Shown here piece by piece: positions 63,550-64,000 of a DNA stretch of 64,000 nucleotides. Where the stretch lies: assembly GCA_902488835.1 (NCBI GenBank), contig CABTXQ010000001.1, forward strand, positions 21,117 through 85,116, given 5' to 3'. The position numbers and the translations under genes are program-made. Below the pieces are notes generated by a model. It searched no databases. It was not told the DNA's origin and saw only the letters and a program-made list of their open reading frames with translations. How positions within the stretch are numbered: the stretch's first letter is position 1; every line of letters starts with the position of its first letter. The stretch comes from an uncultured Ileibacterium sp. Its GTDB lineage: Bacteria > Bacillota > Clostridia > Peptostreptococcales > Anaerovoracaceae.

Positions 63550-64000
63550 ATGAAAATAAGTGATCGCCTTTATAAAATATATGAACAGGTAAATAAAGAT
63601 ACCTCTGTTGCAGACATCGGAACGGATCATGGATACGTTCCGATTCTGTTACTGCAAAATAATATTTCGCCTTATGTAATAATGAGCGATATAAGCGAAA
63701 AATCGCTCAATAAGGCAATTGAAAATTTTAATTCCAATTGTCAAGATAAGCGTGCATACTTTAGAGTAGGAAACGGACTTAATACATTACTACCTTCGGA
63801 GGTTGATGAAATAATAATTGCAGGCATTGGTGGAAATTTAATAATAGATATTCTAAGCAATGATATTAATAAAACATTTTCATATAAGGAATTCATACTG
63901 CAGCCCAGAAATAACAGTGGAAAACTTCGTAATTGGTTGGTCATAAACGGATTTTCCATTGATAAAGAGGTCCTTGCAAAGGAGGGTAAATTTGTTAATG
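63550..64000 (+). CDS. trmK: tRNA (adenine-22-N1)-methyltransferase, 3' end outside window
   Basis: The window holds the first 150 codons. They read as the TrmK/YqfN family: ISDRLYKIYEQV, SAM motif I VADIGTDHGYVPILLL (about 20-35), and AGIGGNLI followed by ILQPRNN. TrmK methylates A22 of tRNAs. In Firmicutes it follows rpoD, with nif3 after it; here a lysozyme gene intervenes. No clear SD precedes the ATG, which is 18 bases after the GH25 stop. Confidence 0.93.
   Translation, partial: MKISDRLYKIYEQVNKDTSVADIGTDHGYVPILLLQNNISPYVIMSDISEKSLNKAIENFNSNCQDKRAYFRVGNGLNTLLPSEVDEIIIAGIGGNLIIDILSNDINKTFSYKEFILQPRNNSGKLRNWLVINGFSIDKEVLAKEGKFVN

Noticed and set aside
1..64000. CRISPR arrays, insertion sequences, prophage, tRNA or rRNA genes
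   Set aside because: Reading both strands I saw no spaced direct repeats, transposase or phage proteins, terminal inverted repeats or tRNA cloverleaf patterns; a dedicated tool could still find a short degenerate one.

Overview
The window reads as a chromosomal stretch from an AT-rich, low-GC Gram-positive anaerobe of the class Clostridia. Pointers are GGAGG-type ribosome binding sites, the rib, gap-pgk-tpiA and dnaG-rpoD clusters in Firmicutes style, a membrane pyrophosphatase, an M16 peptidase-dut pair, a CIRCE element and choline/glucan-binding-type wall repeats. A peptoclostridial or Mogibacterium/Anaerovoracaceae-like host is plausible, but that finer placement is inference only. Almost all of it is core genome. 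I see no insertion sequence, prophage, CRISPR array, tRNA or rRNA gene.

Layout. 1-8.2 kb: the end of a wall hydrolase, rpsO, pnp, a DUF2207 membrane protein, LemA and a MATE exporter. 8.2-11.5 kb: a DUF308 membrane protein, a PPK1-like protein that has lost both catalytic histidines, and a queuosine-precursor transporter behind a preQ1 riboswitch. 11.6-19.7 kb: ileS, rlmN and the FMN-riboswitch-controlled riboflavin operon ribD-ribE-ribBA-ribH. 19.9-32 kb: plsX-rnc-smc-ftsY-der, a PlsY enzyme fused to a degenerate GpsA nucleotide-binding domain, miaB, an M50 protease and an NhaC-type antiporter. 32-39.8 kb: a candidate small RNA, sstT, CIRCE-controlled clpB, a hydrolase lacking its nucleophile, a YkvI-type membrane protein, a GntR regulator and nth. 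39.9-50 kb: gap-pgk-tpiA, secG, hppA, pheST and pfkA. 50-64 kb: two unrecognised small proteins, thiN, a DUF975 protein, a pseudouridine synthase, nadK, pepF, M16 peptidase-dut-dgt-dnaG-rpoD, a secreted GH25 lysozyme and the start of trmK.

The genes fall into recognisable programmes: riboflavin synthesis, phospholipid initiation (plsX, plsY), chromosome and secretion functions (smc, ftsY, secG), lower glycolysis with pfkA, pyrophosphate energy coupling (hppA), replication/transcription initiation (dnaG, rpoD), nucleotide-pool cleaning (dut, dgt) and envelope remodelling.

The most unusual theme is three proteins that keep a well-known enzyme fold but have lost the catalytic or cofactor residues: the PPK1-like protein (8932-10839), the GpsA-like tail of PlsY (27375-28580) and the alpha/beta hydrolase (36291-37232). 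Next in interest are an orphan promoter-plus-terminator unit with no reading frame (32035-32192), the preQ1 riboswitch, a GAPDH without the usual NAD-selecting Asp, and a 28-bp palindrome that gives two convergent proteins the same C-terminal residues. All protein assignments rest on motif recognition by eye; no database search was run.
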